Below are positions 1-11,477 of a DNA stretch of 64,000 nt, in pieces. How positions within the stretch are numbered: the stretch's first letter is position 1; every line of letters starts with the position of its first letter. The notes under the pieces are model-generated. The model did not search any database, was not told the origin of the DNA, and saw only the letters and a program-made list of their open reading frames with translations. The position numbers were made by a program, and so were the translations under genes. Source of the stretch: Pilasporangium apinafurcum (lineage: Eukaryota; Oomycota; Peronosporomycetes; Pythiales; Pythiaceae); NCBI GenBank assembly GCA_001600495.1, contig BCKE01000056.1, positions 185,943 to 249,942 on the forward strand. The letters are read 5' to 3'.

Positions 1-1135
1 ATGAATCGTCAGGTTGAGATGTTGCTCATCTAAAGTCAACTGTCCCGAAATCCCACGTTTTGCAAATTTTATTACCACTAATTATTGTAGATGGTAGTCT
101 GAAGCTATCCAGTTAGCAGTTCAACTGTCTGTCATTATACCACAGATGAGTACAGCTAAGCTGCCCTACTCTTAGTTCTTGACTTCCATTTAAATATGGC
201 CCGAGACACTTTGTAGTATCGATGTGGATTACATCAAGGTCCACTGGAGATTGATGTGCGAAAATGCTTGCTACACTTCGTGTAAATAAGGGGGCGACGA
301 TAGCGTGATATTTCCATGGCTAGGAAGGTAAATCTTCAATTGAACGCTACTATCACACTCCGTGGCACTGTAAAGGAAACGAGCTAGATAGCGAAATAGA
401 AGTAATCTCACTTGCGCTGTTTCTAGTTCACGACTCGCAATTTGTTCATAGCATTTTGGGGAGCAAGCAAGCGTTAAATATGGATTTTATGTTATTTACG
501 GAAATTGAACTGTAAAAGTGATCCCACAAAGAGAAACTATTCTAGTAGCGTGAACACTCAACGGATGCATGAAGAAGCCGAAGAAATGCGCACCATATCG
601 TAAGGAGCCGAAGAGAACGGTGGGGAAATGATGCTCTCACTGATTGTAGCTTATGCTACGACACCAAGCGGCAATAAGGGTATTGATTGTCTTCATTCCC
701 TCGTAGTTTGGTCATACCAAAAGCAGGTAAACGTATCTTTTTACTACAGCAGATTCTCATCATACGATGACATGCATGAAGCTCCAAAGTCGCTTAATAG
801 AAAGTAGTCACTTATGCAGACAAGAATAAATGCGGCAATTATTTGAGTTCACCACATGTAAGCCATTGAGCGTATAGTATGGTTGACTGGAGATGCTACG
901 ATTTGATCTCAAACTACAATGTGTATATACGACTGTAGACTGCCATGATGCCGATTGATGCAATCCTGTGTGATGATATTAAAATCCAAATAGGCAGCCG
1001 TACCAGCGGAGACAAAAGAACCGATAATAACCATCAAAGAAATGGAAGGGAAGAGCACGTGAATGTTGATTATATTCTTAGTGTTCAACTTATCGATGTG
1101 ATGAAATATCGGCGAATGTATACTTGTTTGGTGGT
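1..1135. other. intergenic, no gene seen
   Basis: No convincing coding region on either strand. A 24-nt motif near position 38 (starting CAACTGTCCC) recurs with about 20 of 24 matches near 15818, suggesting a scrap of dispersed repeat. The last part is the 3' flank of the minus-strand transporter. Confidence 0.5.
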
Positions 1136-2782
1136 TTAGCAACCAGTACCACCGGCGATACGCAAGCACGACGTTGACTCCCATAGGCTGAGTAGGTTTG
1201 TCATTATGGTCCAGGCGAACGCAAATAGAGTGTAAGCGATAGTGAGTACACCGAGCCACTTGGTCTTTCCCCCGTTCTCCTTGAGCGCACGAGCTTCGGC
1301 TTTTTGCTTCGGGAGCCAGAGCACAAACACGCATGAAAACAAGTTGAAAAGGTAAGCAATTAGATAAGCGTAGGTGGCCTCCGTGCGCACATGATGATCG
1401 TCCTTCTTGATGTAAGCACGCTCAATGTCAAAGTAGCTGTCGACTGATTTGGTGATGACCGTCGCGAACGGGGACCCGAGCGACGAAACACTGGTGATCA
1501 TACCCTGGATCGTAGCTTCATGACCTTCATCGGTGATTTCGGCAACGAAGAGTGTCGTGATGAAGTCGCTCATCTTGTCCGGGATTACCTCAACCAATGG
1601 TACACCCAACCAGAACCACTGGCTTCGATACACATCCCAAATTGTAATGAAAGTCGGAATCATATCGATGAGCACAACACCAAACGTACAAACGACAACG
1701 ACAACGCGCCAGTTCCAGTGCAAGCCTTGCTTGCGTACGACATACAGCGCTCCGAATGTCACAAGGTAACCAAAAATACTCGCGAGACCGCTATTGAGAG
1801 GGGTGACCTTGGCCCATGTGCTTTGGATTGGACTAGCAGCGGTCACAGTGATCAGCGAAAAGACTTGACGGAAGAACCGGAATGCGATGACTTGGTAGAT
1901 GACACGGTTTTGCACGATATCGTACAGATACGCAAGCGCAGTGCGCATCGATTTGCGTTCCTTTTTCTGTTCAGTAATGCAGTACCAGCAGAATGGAATT
2001 GCCAAGAGCGAAAAACCCGCACATACGCCCATAATAGCGTTGAAGCCCATCGTCCAGGAGAAATCGCCGCCATAATCCTCACCATTCAAGGCAATACCGG
2101 ACATGAACGCCGAGATACACAAAAAGATCTGTCGCGTACCGGCAACGCGACTTTGGATACTGCCACGAATGTTCTCCGGTTCACGCTGAGCTAATTCGAT
2201 CGTGAAGCCATCAGCGGCACCAAACGCGAGAACGATACCCATATTGGCCAACATCATGAGGATGATGAGCCTCACACCTTTGTCTGGAGCGTCATAATTG
2301 ATCGTAGCGAGTTGGTCGGCGGTCATTTCATCAAGGCTCATATTGATCAGCGATGAGTCTGTGTAATATGGTTCACCCAGAGACAGTACCGCCATGACGA
2401 AGCAACAGATAAAGGCGATACCCCACCCTAAAATCATGTACGGTCGTCGGCGGTAACCAAAGATCGGGTAGCAATCTGTGATAAGTGCCGCTACCATTTG
2501 CATCGTACGCGGGACACGCACAAGTGCCGTGGCTGTGGCGGTCATCGTGGCTGACATTTGCAAATAGTTATTGAGCACGGAGTAGGTAACTTCGTAGATC
2601 GTGCCGTAGACCACACCAACTGCAGCGACGTGCACAAGTAACCCAAGGTATTCACGACTGTAAAGTGATGGCGCGCCACCAGGGCGGATCGCACCACCTT
2701 CGATGGTGTCGCTCGTTGGTACAACCGGTGACTTGATTTCGCCATATTCGGCCAGTTTCTGCTGGGAAGGCGTGACCGCCAT
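1136..2782 (-). CDS. BT1/folate-biopterin-type transporter (MFS superfamily)
   Basis: A single-exon gene for 548 residues, read from an ATG at 2782 to a TAA at 1136. The protein has about twelve hydrophobic helices. Near residues 105-115 it carries GYRRRPYMILGW, the loop motif I associate with the folate-biopterin transporter (BT1) family, which is greatly expanded in oomycetes. The hydrophilic N-terminus (about 45 residues) and the loop around residue 140-165 fit that family. The family is known to move folates, pteridines or S-adenosylmethionine in kinetoplastids and plants; the substrate here cannot be told from sequence. It would act in the plasma membrane or an organelle membrane. No intron is needed and the length is normal for the family. 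Downstream and upstream flanks are long and gene-free, so it is not tightly packed with neighbours. Confidence 0.85.
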   Translation of the reverse strand: MAVTPSQQKLAEYGEIKSPVVPTSDTIEGGAIRPGGAPSLYSREYLGLLVHVAAVGVVYGTIYEVTYSVLNNYLQMSATMTATATALVRVPRTMQMVAALITDCYPIFGYRRRPYMILGWGIAFICCFVMAVLSLGEPYYTDSSLINMSLDEMTADQLATINYDAPDKGVRLIILMMLANMGIVLAFGAADGFTIELAQREPENIRGSIQSRVAGTRQIFLCISAFMSGIALNGEDYGGDFSWTMGFNAIMGVCAGFSLLAIPFCWYCITEQKKERKSMRTALAYLYDIVQNRVIYQVIAFRFFRQVFSLITVTAASPIQSTWAKVTPLNSGLASIFGYLVTFGALYVVRKQGLHWNWRVVVVVCTFGVVLIDMIPTFITIWDVYRSQWFWLGVPLVEVIPDKMSDFITTLFVAEITDEGHEATIQGMITSVSSLGSPFATVITKSVDSYFDIERAYIKKDDHHVRTEATYAYLIAYLFNLFSCVFVLWLPKQKAEARALKENGGKTKWLGVLTIAYTLFAFAWTIMTNLLSLWESTSCLRIAGGTGC

Positions 2783-4115
2783 GTCTTAAGTGATCGATGG
2801 CAGACAAAAAGGAAAGTGAAATCAAAACTACGAGGAAACTGACCGAAAAATTCCAGTTCTTCTTTTTCGGTCACAGCACTCTGTTTTATTGATGTGAAGA
2901 TGCTAGATTGGTGGTCAGGGTGAAAGGACGTGGGTCATATATCATGAGAAAGGTACAGCATATCTGCGCATCTACGTGGGAACATCAACGAATTAAGCTC
3001 TGGGGATCCTTTCGACCTATACGAACTGACAAGCTAGCGTTTGAATGTTGAGTGAGGTGCGTGGCTCAAGCCAATGACGCTGCCCGATCTTAGTTTTTCG
3101 CTAGAAACGAGTGGGATTCCGTGTCAGCAAGTAAACACGAAGAAGCATAATAGTGCATTATCTGCTGCAACGATGCACCGCGTAGAACTATTTCATTGAA
3201 TCCTTATATGATTGACCATCAGACGTGCCTTCAACCAATGAAACACTGGGCGACATGGATGTGCAGTTGCTTTTTTTTGTGCATTTGGGATCATATCTAC
3301 GATGCGAGTGTACAATCAGCACACACAAAACCGTCAAAATGAGATCCTGTTTGTCTTTATGGTGGTAGCTCATCCATTGTTGTAGGGTGAAAGCACAATC
3401 TACTCACAACATGACCAGCGGATTCCATTACTCTTACACCCGGCTCACGACTGTCTTCAAAGTTTAATCAGAGCCAACCTAATTCTTGACTGGTTAATCA
3501 GCGCTTAAAAAATTAATTCTGTAATTAAATAGGTTGAGCCATAATATCACTTTGGTTCAGAATAACTTTCTGTTAAAAAAATATAGCTCATAATAACCAA
3601 AATTGTGATATCACTGGCTAAAGATTTGTGTTAAAATGACGCGCTTACCAATTTAACCATTTTCCTTATTTAACTAGCTTTAATTTTACAAATTCAACTT
3701 TATCACTTACTATCTTTGTTTAATCTTTAGTAATTAATATAATTACATGGACATATACTTTATAATTACTAGCCTCAAGTAATGTTAAATTCACATTTAC
3801 TACAAGGATGCGTTTCTATATTTTCAAATCGCCCATCTCATGACCACGATCCTGCGTACGCCTTTCTCCAATCATGCACATATCGCGATTCAATTGGAAA
3901 TACCCAGCTCGCTAGTCATGTCACAGAGACTGTGCAACTTCTCGAGCCCTGAAACGCATTGTGTACCTGATCGCATCAAAAAAATTTTATCTGATGTTGT
4001 CTCTTTGCTAAAGCAAACAGTGATGACAAAAGGATATTTTTTCTTACATATTTCAAAAGATTGGGGACTTCTATGTATATTTGCTTATCAATGAACACAT
4101 CAAGGTAACAAAATT
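2783..4115. other. intergenic, partly AT-rich
   Basis: No supported gene. The stretch 3490-3780 is clearly AT-rich and full of TTAAT/AATTA runs, unlike the flanks. I looked for terminal inverted repeats and found none I trust. The rest is the promoter of the BT1 gene and the 3' flank of the minus-strand ABCB gene. Confidence 0.5.
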
Positions 4116-7100
4116 CTAATTTGTGGCATGTGCCACCAGCTTGGCATAGATACCGTTGTGTCGGATCAGTTCCGAGTGCGTGCCTTGTTCAGCAATCTTA
4201 CCACCACTGACCACACAAATCTTGTCCGCTTTACGAATTGTCGACAAGCGATGAGCGATAATGATCGTCGTACGACGCTTCAGTGCAACCACCTTGTCCA
4301 ACGCTTCCTGCACGATCTTCTCACTCTCTGAGTCCAAAGCACTCGTTGCTTCGTCCAACAATAAGATGTTAGGGTTCTTCAAGATCGCACGAGCGATAGC
4401 AATACGTTGTTTCTGACCACCAGACAACTGTTCACCTTTCATACCGACTTGGGTCTGATATCCATCGGGAAATTGTGTGATAAAGTCATGCGCATTTGCC
4501 ATCTTGGCAGCCGCTTCAATCTCTTCTTGACTTGGTTTCACATCCAAACCATAAGCGATGTTGTCAGCGATGGTGCCAATAAAGAGTGTTGGTTCTTGAC
4601 CGACCAATCCAATTTGACTGCGCAGCCAGTTCAAGTTTAGTTCCTTCGTGTCGACACCATCCAGCAATACCTGGCCCTGAATGGGATCGTAGAACCGTTC
4701 AATGAGCGAAATGCATGTACTTTTGCCACCGCCACTTGGACCGCAAAAAGCTACTGTTTGCCCTGCTTCGATCGTCAGGTTATAATTCTTCAACACGGTC
4801 ACTTCTGGTCGTGTTGGATATCGGAAGAGAATATTCTTGAACTCAATTTTGCCTTCCACTGTTGCTGGTTTCAATCCACTTTCGTCAAATGAGTCAACAG
4901 GAAGAGGTCGGTCGCGAATTGCAACAATTGCAGCGCCAGCCTTAGTCGCATTTTCAGAATCACCAAGGAAGGATGCAGCATTGCCGACGCCCTGCGCAGA
5001 CATCATGATCGCCATCAACGTGCGCATGAGTTCATTGAACGAAATATCTCCATGAGACACCAGAACACCACCGTACCAGAACACCAGTGCATATGTAGCA
5101 AACAAAATGAAAGAACTGAAGCCAAGGGCTGCTCCATTGATGTGCGCTTGTCTGCGCCCATTCTTTAACGGCTCTTCCAATAGATCCGAGAACTTGCTAG
5201 AGATAGGAGTCTCCAAGCCAAGTGAAACGACAGTGCGAATATTGATAAGCGCCTCTGACGCGTGAGCACCAACATCAGACAATTCGTCTGACAAACCACC
5301 ATTGCCTCTAAACTGATTGGATCGAATCATTTGCCCAAATAAGAGGAGTGGGAACACAGCCAACATGATAAGGGTCAACAACCAACTGCCGAATGCAAAA
5401 GAGATAACCAGCGCAGCGATAAAAGTAAATGCAGCTTGCACAACACGACCCAGAGCATCTCCAGAGATCATAGACACCTTCGTTGCATTCGTTGACAGAT
5501 CAGCAGTCAACGCACCGGTTGCATTCTGCTTTTCATCGAAGAAACCAATGTTTTGACGGCAAAGCGCTGTGAAATGAATATCGCGCAACCGTGACGTCAA
5601 TTTCTCGGCCATGTACCGGAAGCAGTAGTTCTGCAAAGCAGTGAAGAAGAAAATGACCGCCGCTCCAGCAAGGTAGCAGATACCATACACCACAACGTCA
5701 TCGTACAAATCGTCGAGGTATGAATGATCATGATACTTCTTGAATGCCGCATACTTAACTGTCATTGAGCTCACCATGGCACTAATCAAAAGAGCGGACG
5801 CAGGCAAAGCAAAGCCATTTACGCCTGCACCAATCATACCTCCAATGAAAAACTTTCGTTCAGGTCGACTAAAATTCATGGCATCAAGCACTGTGAACTT
5901 TTTCGGCGCTGCACCAGCATCGACCTCGTTTCCAGCATTAACATCGCCAAATTTATCGCTATTGATGGAGTGTGTACTTGCCTTACGAAGCATATTGATT
6001 GTATCGCCACCGGATTGAGTTTCCGCTAGTTCTACCGCAGCAGCTTCAGCTTCTTCTTGGGCCTTTTCTTCCTGGATCGTATACAAGTTCTGATAGACAC
6101 CGTTCTCAATGGTCATTAATTGATCATGCGGTCCTTCTTCGACAACACATCCACCAGACAAAACCACAATCTTATCCGCACGACGCACAGTACTCAGTCG
6201 ATGTGCGATCACCAACGTCGTCATGTGTGTCTTGTCCATTAAATCATTCAATGCAGCTTGCACAATACGTTCACTCTCTGCATCCAAAGCGCTGGTGGCT
6301 TCATCCAACACCAGAATCTTTGGCTCACGAACGATGGCACGAGCGATCGCAACACGTTGTTTCTGTCCACCAGAGAGAGAAACACCCTTCTCACCCACCA
6401 ACGTATCGTAGTTTTCTGGTAGAGACATGATGAATGTGTGTGCATTCGCCAATTTTGCTGCTTCAATCACTTGTTCACGCGTCACATTCTCACCTCCAGA
6501 AGCAATGTTTTCATGAATAGACTTGGCAAACAGTACGGGTTCCTGTGACACCAACCCAATCTGTGAACGAAGCCAATTAACGTTGAGCGTGCTGATATCA
6601 CGTCCGTCAAGGAGCAATGTACCACTGGTTGGATCATAGAATCGCTCTAGTAGTGCAATCAATGTACTCTTGCCACCACCACTAGCACCAACAAAGGCAA
6701 CAGTCTGTCCACTTTCGATCGTGACATTGTAGTTTTTCAAGATCTGAGCATCTGGTCGACTTGGGTAGGTGAAATTGATATTGATAGCCTCGATTTTTCC
6801 TTCGCATGACTCCGGAATAATCCCATCGTCTTTTGAAGCATCAATAGCAGACATAGTGTCCAAGATCTTGTACAATTCAGCAGCAGCACCTCTTGCTTCC
6901 GCAACAGCGCTAATGTTCGGTGAAATTTGAGCAAGCGAGATCGTACCCAGCAGCACACCGAAGAATCCCTGGAATACTTCACTTGGGGAGGCTTTATCAT
7001 CGGACACCTTCGAGCCACCATACCACAGACCAGCGGCGTACATGACCCAGATACTCGCCATAAACAAGCCAAAGACAGCCGACGAGTACTTTGCCAATTC

Positions 7101-8021
7101 AATGTTTTCTTTCTCAGCAACGAGTGCGCGCTCATTGTACTTGTCAATGGCGCGCTTCTCACCGTTCAACGAAGAAACTGTACGAATGGAGCCTAGTGTT
7201 TCTTCCGCAACTGCACCAGCTTCAGCATACATTTTCTGAGAGTACACTGCTCGTGTACGTAGCAATGTCAAGAGGTATGCCAGCGAAATAGCCATGACTG
7301 GCATCACACATGCCATGACCAAACTCATGTCCCAGCCTTTCACAAAGCCAATGATGTAGCCCGTAAGAAATTGACAGGTATACTTGAACGACTCGCCCAA
7401 TTTCTGACCCATACCGTCCTTGATTTTAATTGTATCACCTGTCAATCGACTCGAAAGCTGCAATGCGTCATGGCTATCGTACCAGCTGATATCCAAGTAA
7501 AGCATATGTCGGAACGCTTCGTCACGGAGCTTCTTCATCTGTCGCTCGGCGGTGTTCGAGAACAGCACCAACGAAACATAATCAGTCACAAACAGTGCGA
7601 CAGCAATACCCAAGTACTGTAATGCCGCATCATTCACGGCACTCCGATCGACACCGCCATCCGCTTGCGCAAACGCACCGATGGCATTCCCAAAGATCAG
7701 CGCCATACATGGGAAAAGTGCACCATTCGCGCCAGCAAACACCACACCAACGGCGAGCCAAAACTTGTCCATTGGCGTCGCATATCGATACAATTGCGAG
7801 AACGGCAATGCTAGTGCCTCATCTTTCTTTTTCTTTTTATCATCCAGGGATTCACTATCGTCGCCACCGCTTTCGCTTGTGTTTGCTTTTTTCTTGCCGT
7901 TCACCTGGAGCGCGACGTCGTCTGGTTTCAGTGTGCGCGGCGTCGCGACCTGTACGAAGTCGGCCGTCGACTCCGTGGACTCGGCATTGATATTGTTGTC
8001 GTCCTCTCGCCTCGTCGACAT
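4116..8021 (-). CDS. full-size ABCB (P-glycoprotein/MDR-type) ABC transporter, copy A
   Basis: A single-exon gene for 1301 residues with the TMD-NBD-TMD-NBD order of full-size B-family ABC exporters. A charged cytosolic N-terminus of about 85 residues with a Lys-rich patch precedes the first membrane domain. NBD1 has Walker A GASGGGKST (about residue 444), signature LSGGQKQR (about 550) and Walker B ILVLDEATSALD. NBD2 has GPSGGGKST (about 1098), LSGGQKQR (about 1200) and ILLLDEATSALD. Every ATPase motif is intact, so both sites should be catalytic. The family exports xenobiotics and lipids from the plasma membrane; the substrate is unknown. It is transcribed away from copies B and C. Its NBD1 DNA is almost identical to copy C over roughly 800 bp, whereas the membrane domains have diverged. 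The ATG is at 8021; a CA-rich microsatellite lies about 140 bp upstream. Confidence 0.95.
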   Translation of the reverse strand: MSTRREDDNNINAESTESTADFVQVATPRTLKPDDVALQVNGKKKANTSESGGDDSESLDDKKKKKDEALALPFSQLYRYATPMDKFWLAVGVVFAGANGALFPCMALIFGNAIGAFAQADGGVDRSAVNDAALQYLGIAVALFVTDYVSLVLFSNTAERQMKKLRDEAFRHMLYLDISWYDSHDALQLSSRLTGDTIKIKDGMGQKLGESFKYTCQFLTGYIIGFVKGWDMSLVMACVMPVMAISLAYLLTLLRTRAVYSQKMYAEAGAVAEETLGSIRTVSSLNGEKRAIDKYNERALVAEKENIELAKYSSAVFGLFMASIWVMYAAGLWYGGSKVSDDKASPSEVFQGFFGVLLGTISLAQISPNISAVAEARGAAAELYKILDTMSAIDASKDDGIIPESCEGKIEAININFTYPSRPDAQILKNYNVTIESGQTVAFVGASGGGKSTLIALLERFYDPTSGTLLLDGRDISTLNVNWLRSQIGLVSQEPVLFAKSIHENIASGGENVTREQVIEAAKLANAHTFIMSLPENYDTLVGEKGVSLSGGQKQRVAIARAIVREPKILVLDEATSALDAESERIVQAALNDLMDKTHMTTLVIAHRLSTVRRADKIVVLSGGCVVEEGPHDQLMTIENGVYQNLYTIQEEKAQEEAEAAAVELAETQSGGDTINMLRKASTHSINSDKFGDVNAGNEVDAGAAPKKFTVLDAMNFSRPERKFFIGGMIGAGVNGFALPASALLISAMVSSMTVKYAAFKKYHDHSYLDDLYDDVVVYGICYLAGAAVIFFFTALQNYCFRYMAEKLTSRLRDIHFTALCRQNIGFFDEKQNATGALTADLSTNATKVSMISGDALGRVVQAAFTFIAALVISFAFGSWLLTLIMLAVFPLLLFGQMIRSNQFRGNGGLSDELSDVGAHASEALINIRTVVSLGLETPISSKFSDLLEEPLKNGRRQAHINGAALGFSSFILFATYALVFWYGGVLVSHGDISFNELMRTLMAIMMSAQGVGNAASFLGDSENATKAGAAIVAIRDRPLPVDSFDESGLKPATVEGKIEFKNILFRYPTRPEVTVLKNYNLTIEAGQTVAFCGPSGGGKSTCISLIERFYDPIQGQVLLDGVDTKELNLNWLRSQIGLVGQEPTLFIGTIADNIAYGLDVKPSQEEIEAAAKMANAHDFITQFPDGYQTQVGMKGEQLSGGQKQRIAIARAILKNPNILLLDEATSALDSESEKIVQEALDKVVALKRRTTIIIAHRLSTIRKADKICVVSGGKIAEQGTHSELIRHNGIYAKLVAHATN

Positions 8022-8158
8022 TGTAGTCTACGTGTAGATGGAGAGGGAAGCGTTGACAGATGGATTGAGAAGCTCGATCTTGCTCTTCCCGTACGCGCTT
8101 CTTTCCTTTCGCTTCACGTCAGCACTTGAGTGCGGATTCTAGAATGGAGGAAGGAATC

Positions 8159-8201
8159 CACACACACATCCACACACATTTACACACACACACGCACACA
8201 C
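8159..8201. repeat. CA-rich microsatellite
   Basis: Imperfect (CA)n tract interrupted by TC, TTT and CG, lying in the promoter region of ABCB copy A. Its length could vary between strains. Confidence 0.8.
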
Positions 8202-9420
8202 TATTGACCACACAACGCGGCCGAAGGTCCATCAGGAAAGCCGCCACAAGAGGAACAGAAAACGAGGAAAAAATGGACGCAGTGCGGGTAGGGCTGTTCG
8301 GGTGATTGTGGGCACGTATATCCAGTTAAATCAGTAGTTTACCACAAAATGTAATAGTAGCTTATTGCTAATGTACTGGATTTAGAGTTTTTATTACACA
8401 CAAATGCAAGAGTGACGGTGGTGAACACGGTCATCATCGTGTCCTTGTGGATTGCGTGGGGAGATGGGTAAGATTATACATGTAATGGTGAGTCCATTTC
8501 GCTATAGAGTGCACATCTCCCCACACATCGACGAAAGTCGCTTGGCTATTGAGAATGTACCAGCTTTTTCGCTGCTATTCTGTTGCAAAGATTGGCCAAA
8601 TCAGGTCATCCTAAGACAAAACTTTGATTTTTGACTTTTACCGCATAAAACGAGTGGTGAACCCAAGATGACATGGAAATGCCGGTAGAGAGCGAAAAAA
8701 CATTTCCTGTATATTGAAAAAGTGTGACTTTTAAGCAAAATATCGCCTATATACACATAAGCGTCCACAATGGCTAACAAAAATTTGTGGTTAATAACCT
8801 AAAATTTAGGATAAGTGTAACGCAATTTTTGGTTTTTTCACATTTTCGAACCAGTGACAGTTTGCTCCGTTTATGTCTCATTTACACTCATCTTGCTGAC
8901 TTGCCACCTTCGCAAAAGAGCGACTCCATCTGCTACATTCACTCTCTCTCGCTCGCTCGCAAGAGTTCGTAGACAAGTGAAGGGTGTAAATTGTTTCCAT
9001 CCGTCTGGTGTCAGCATGCCGGTGATGATAAGCACCGAGGATTACGGAAACCTATACCATTTCCATGGTATTGGCTTGGACGTACAGTAAGTACCAGCAC
9101 TCAAACATACACTCATGGGCAAGGGATGTCTTCTTGACCATTGAGAACGCGTAGGAAATTTTTGCATGGGTAGGGATAACACAACAGAATTACGTGTTAC
9201 ATCGAACACATCTACCTGCAATGTGTTCATTTAAGGCAGCACAAACTAAGATCAACTTGCTAAAGCTCCTCTCATTTATTACATAATTGATAGAACCGAG
9301 ATTACCACAAGATTCTTCGAGCACCTTTATCAATGAAATACACAGACTACTCACACTATACAGATCCAGACCAACTAAAAGCAGAGTATTGCATGCCACA
9401 CTTGGGCACAACCCCGATTA
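8202..9420. other. intergenic; possible orphan 5' exon only
   Basis: No complete gene. A short open stretch starting with ATG at 9016 reads MPVMISTEDYGNLYHFHGIG and is followed at 9081 by a GT, but I could not find a second exon. The rest is promoter of copy A and the 3' flank of the secreted-protein gene. Confidence 0.4.
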
Positions 9421-9753
9421 CTAATAATATCTGTTGTTGTCGTAGTAGCTACCATATCCGTTGTTGTTGTAGTAGCTACCATATCCGTTGTTGCCATAGT
9501 AGTCATTGTAGTCATTATAGTCATTATAGTTCCCATAGCCGTAGTAGTCGTAGCCAGAATCGTAGTCGCGCTTGTGGTGATGACGATGGTGACGGTCACG
9601 CCGACGGCAATGCTTGTTATGTCTGCCATGATTGCCATAGTTTCCTCCATAGCTTCCGTAGTAATAGTTGTCATCATAGTATCCATACGCGTTCGCTCCA
9701 ATGAACAGGAGTGCTGCGAGTAGCATGAAGAGAGCAGTAGCAGTACGAATCAT
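9421..9753 (-). CDS. small secreted Tyr/Gly/Asn-rich protein, copy 1
   Basis: A single-exon gene for 110 residues, ATG at 9753. Residues 1-22 form a clear signal peptide (hydrophobic FMLLAALLFIG then ANA). The mature part starts with GYYDD, has one Cys inside a basic, His-rich patch (HCRRRDRHHRHHHKRD), then a tail of repeats of NDY, GYGSYY and NNNGYG. I recognise no family. Composition suggests a wall-associated, metal-binding or antimicrobial-type peptide, but that is only inference. Two almost identical relatives flank the N-gap at 31.6 kb. This copy has three NDY units where the others have eight, and a different N-terminal start (MIRTAT instead of MHK). Confidence 0.75.
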   Translation of the reverse strand: MIRTATALFMLLAALLFIGANAYGYYDDNYYYGSYGGNYGNHGRHNKHCRRRDRHHRHHHKRDYDSGYDYYGYGNYNDYNDYNDYYGNNGYGSYYNNNGYGSYYDNNRYY

Positions 9754-11477
9754 CTTTACCGTTTACCTAGGTTGTTTTTTGTTGTTCGCTAGGAAGTAAA
9801 ACGCAAACTGAGCATACCGCGTTGCTTGTGAACCAACACTGCCTGAATGGACACATATGAACACAAAAACCGGAATATCGATGGGACCTGTAGTTGAGAT
9901 GGAAATCAAGGTCTCTTACACAATGCGTGGCTCTCAACATCAAGTGTGTAAATACAAGATGATTGATGTGATGAAATAATACCATTTGCATATATGCTGT
10001 TTGTATCGACCTTTCATCTTTGCTTTGGAACTAGTCTTGTACTCTTTCATCTTATGTGCTAAGAAACCAGCCAAGCCATTTATCGCGCAAACCTTCTTTA
10101 TTCTCTTTGCAAGGACGAAGAGGAGTGTATTGACCATGATCAATTAAAGTAAATGCTGATGTGAACATAATGTCATGATCAGTGACTGCGCTCCATACCT
10201 TTTAATGCCACTAATTCAGTGTGGATAAGTCCTAGACGTTATACTGATTTTGATCTTGAGTGACTAACTGGAGTCTACATGTGTGAAACTCGACGAGATA
10301 GATTTTATAGCGGTGCTTGGAAGTGTTTTGCAACTGTATTATGGCGACTGAATGATTCCACTGCTTTTGTATCCATCCAAGCAGAATATATCTGAATGAT
10401 TGTGATATCATTTGGGGTCATGCAGAGTGATTGCTCTTCTTTCTTTTTTCCCCAAGAGGTGGATTCTGCTTGCCAATCAATCAATGAAGCGACGTGTCCA
10501 ATTCTCGTTGCACATGGCATGATTTCCTAACACAAAAGCAGTAGACCATTCTTAATCTCAGACTGAGGTATATGAAGCTATAATGCAGATGCAGAACGAA
10601 ATGTATTAACTCAATCTCAGCTTCACTAGTTTTCATATCCATTCAAAGTCAAATTAATACTGGAACGAGTTCGCTATAATCTCTGCAACGTATAGATTGC
10701 ATAAAAAAACAGCAGAAGCGAGGTTGTGTGATAGAGATGGGTAGCTTGGCGGGTCGCAACCAACAGGAACGTTTGAAGATTTTGTCGAGCGATCAACAGC
10801 AAGAGAATGGATGTCAATCGGAATGTTGGTGTCTGTACAATCATTGTCGTGTACTTCGGGTGGTCCAAGACTTACCTCTCATAATAAATATATTTCTGTA
10901 CTCACCAAGTTTATCTCTTCACAATATTACAAATTCTTGAATCTTATAATAAATACCCTCTGTAAAGTGATTTCTGTCGCATGCAGCTTTGATGGTCATT
11001 CCTGGGCCATACGACGTTGCGTTGTATGGGGCCATGCCTTTAACAACAATTCATCAATGTCGTCGTTGCCGTCGCACAAACTCAGAAATGGCACCAGTTG
11101 TTAGAGAAATGCAATTGAAAAAAATGTGGAACTATCCAACCGTTAGGTGGTACGCATGGCTGATGTGTGTAAAATAAATTTGACAATATAGGTTGATAAA
11201 CTGTTTATTTGTGACAATAAAGGAATATTGGATTGTATTAAGAATCTACTTTTTACTGATATACCGTCGGTAATGCCAAAAAGTGAATATAATAGCTGTT
11301 CGTCCACTATCCCTGCTGTGTGTATGAGTGTGGAGATGGGCAGTCACCGGTCGCCAGCTGGAGAAGCCAAGTGACCTTCCTTCGATAAACAATGCGGCAC
11401 ACATGGGATGATAATCAAATCCTTTCATTTCCGAAAACGCGCTCTGCCTGATAGATAGACACACATATACGCGCGCA
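9754..11477. other. intergenic between secreted-protein gene and ABCB copy B
   Basis: No convincing gene. A 60-codon open stretch begins with an ATG near 10992 (VIPGPYDVALYGAMPL) and could be decayed coding DNA, but it matches nothing I know and has no splice support. Confidence 0.4.
11424..11432 (+). promoter_or_regulatory. candidate oomycete Inr element
   Basis: TTCATTTCC lies about 50 bp upstream of the ABCB copy B ATG. Oomycete transcription starts often sit in a YCATTYY initiator. Based on motif and spacing only. Confidence 0.25.

Noticed and set aside
1520-2194. Open frame of 224 codons on the plus strand
   Set aside because: It lies antisense within the BT1 transporter gene, has no domain and shares that gene's codon pattern in reverse.
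8159-8201. CRISPR-like or telomere-like array
   Set aside because: It is a simple CA microsatellite without spacers; no CRISPR array was seen anywhere in the window.
9333-9704. Cys/Ser/His-rich plus-strand frame and similar frames at 30922-31303 and 31988-32369
   Set aside because: They are antisense reflections of the Tyr-rich repeats; they lack sensible starts and repeat only because the real gene does.
10992-11177. Frame of about 60 codons (VIPGPYDVALYGAMPL)
   Set aside because: No similarity recognised, no partner exon, and composition like its intergenic surroundings.
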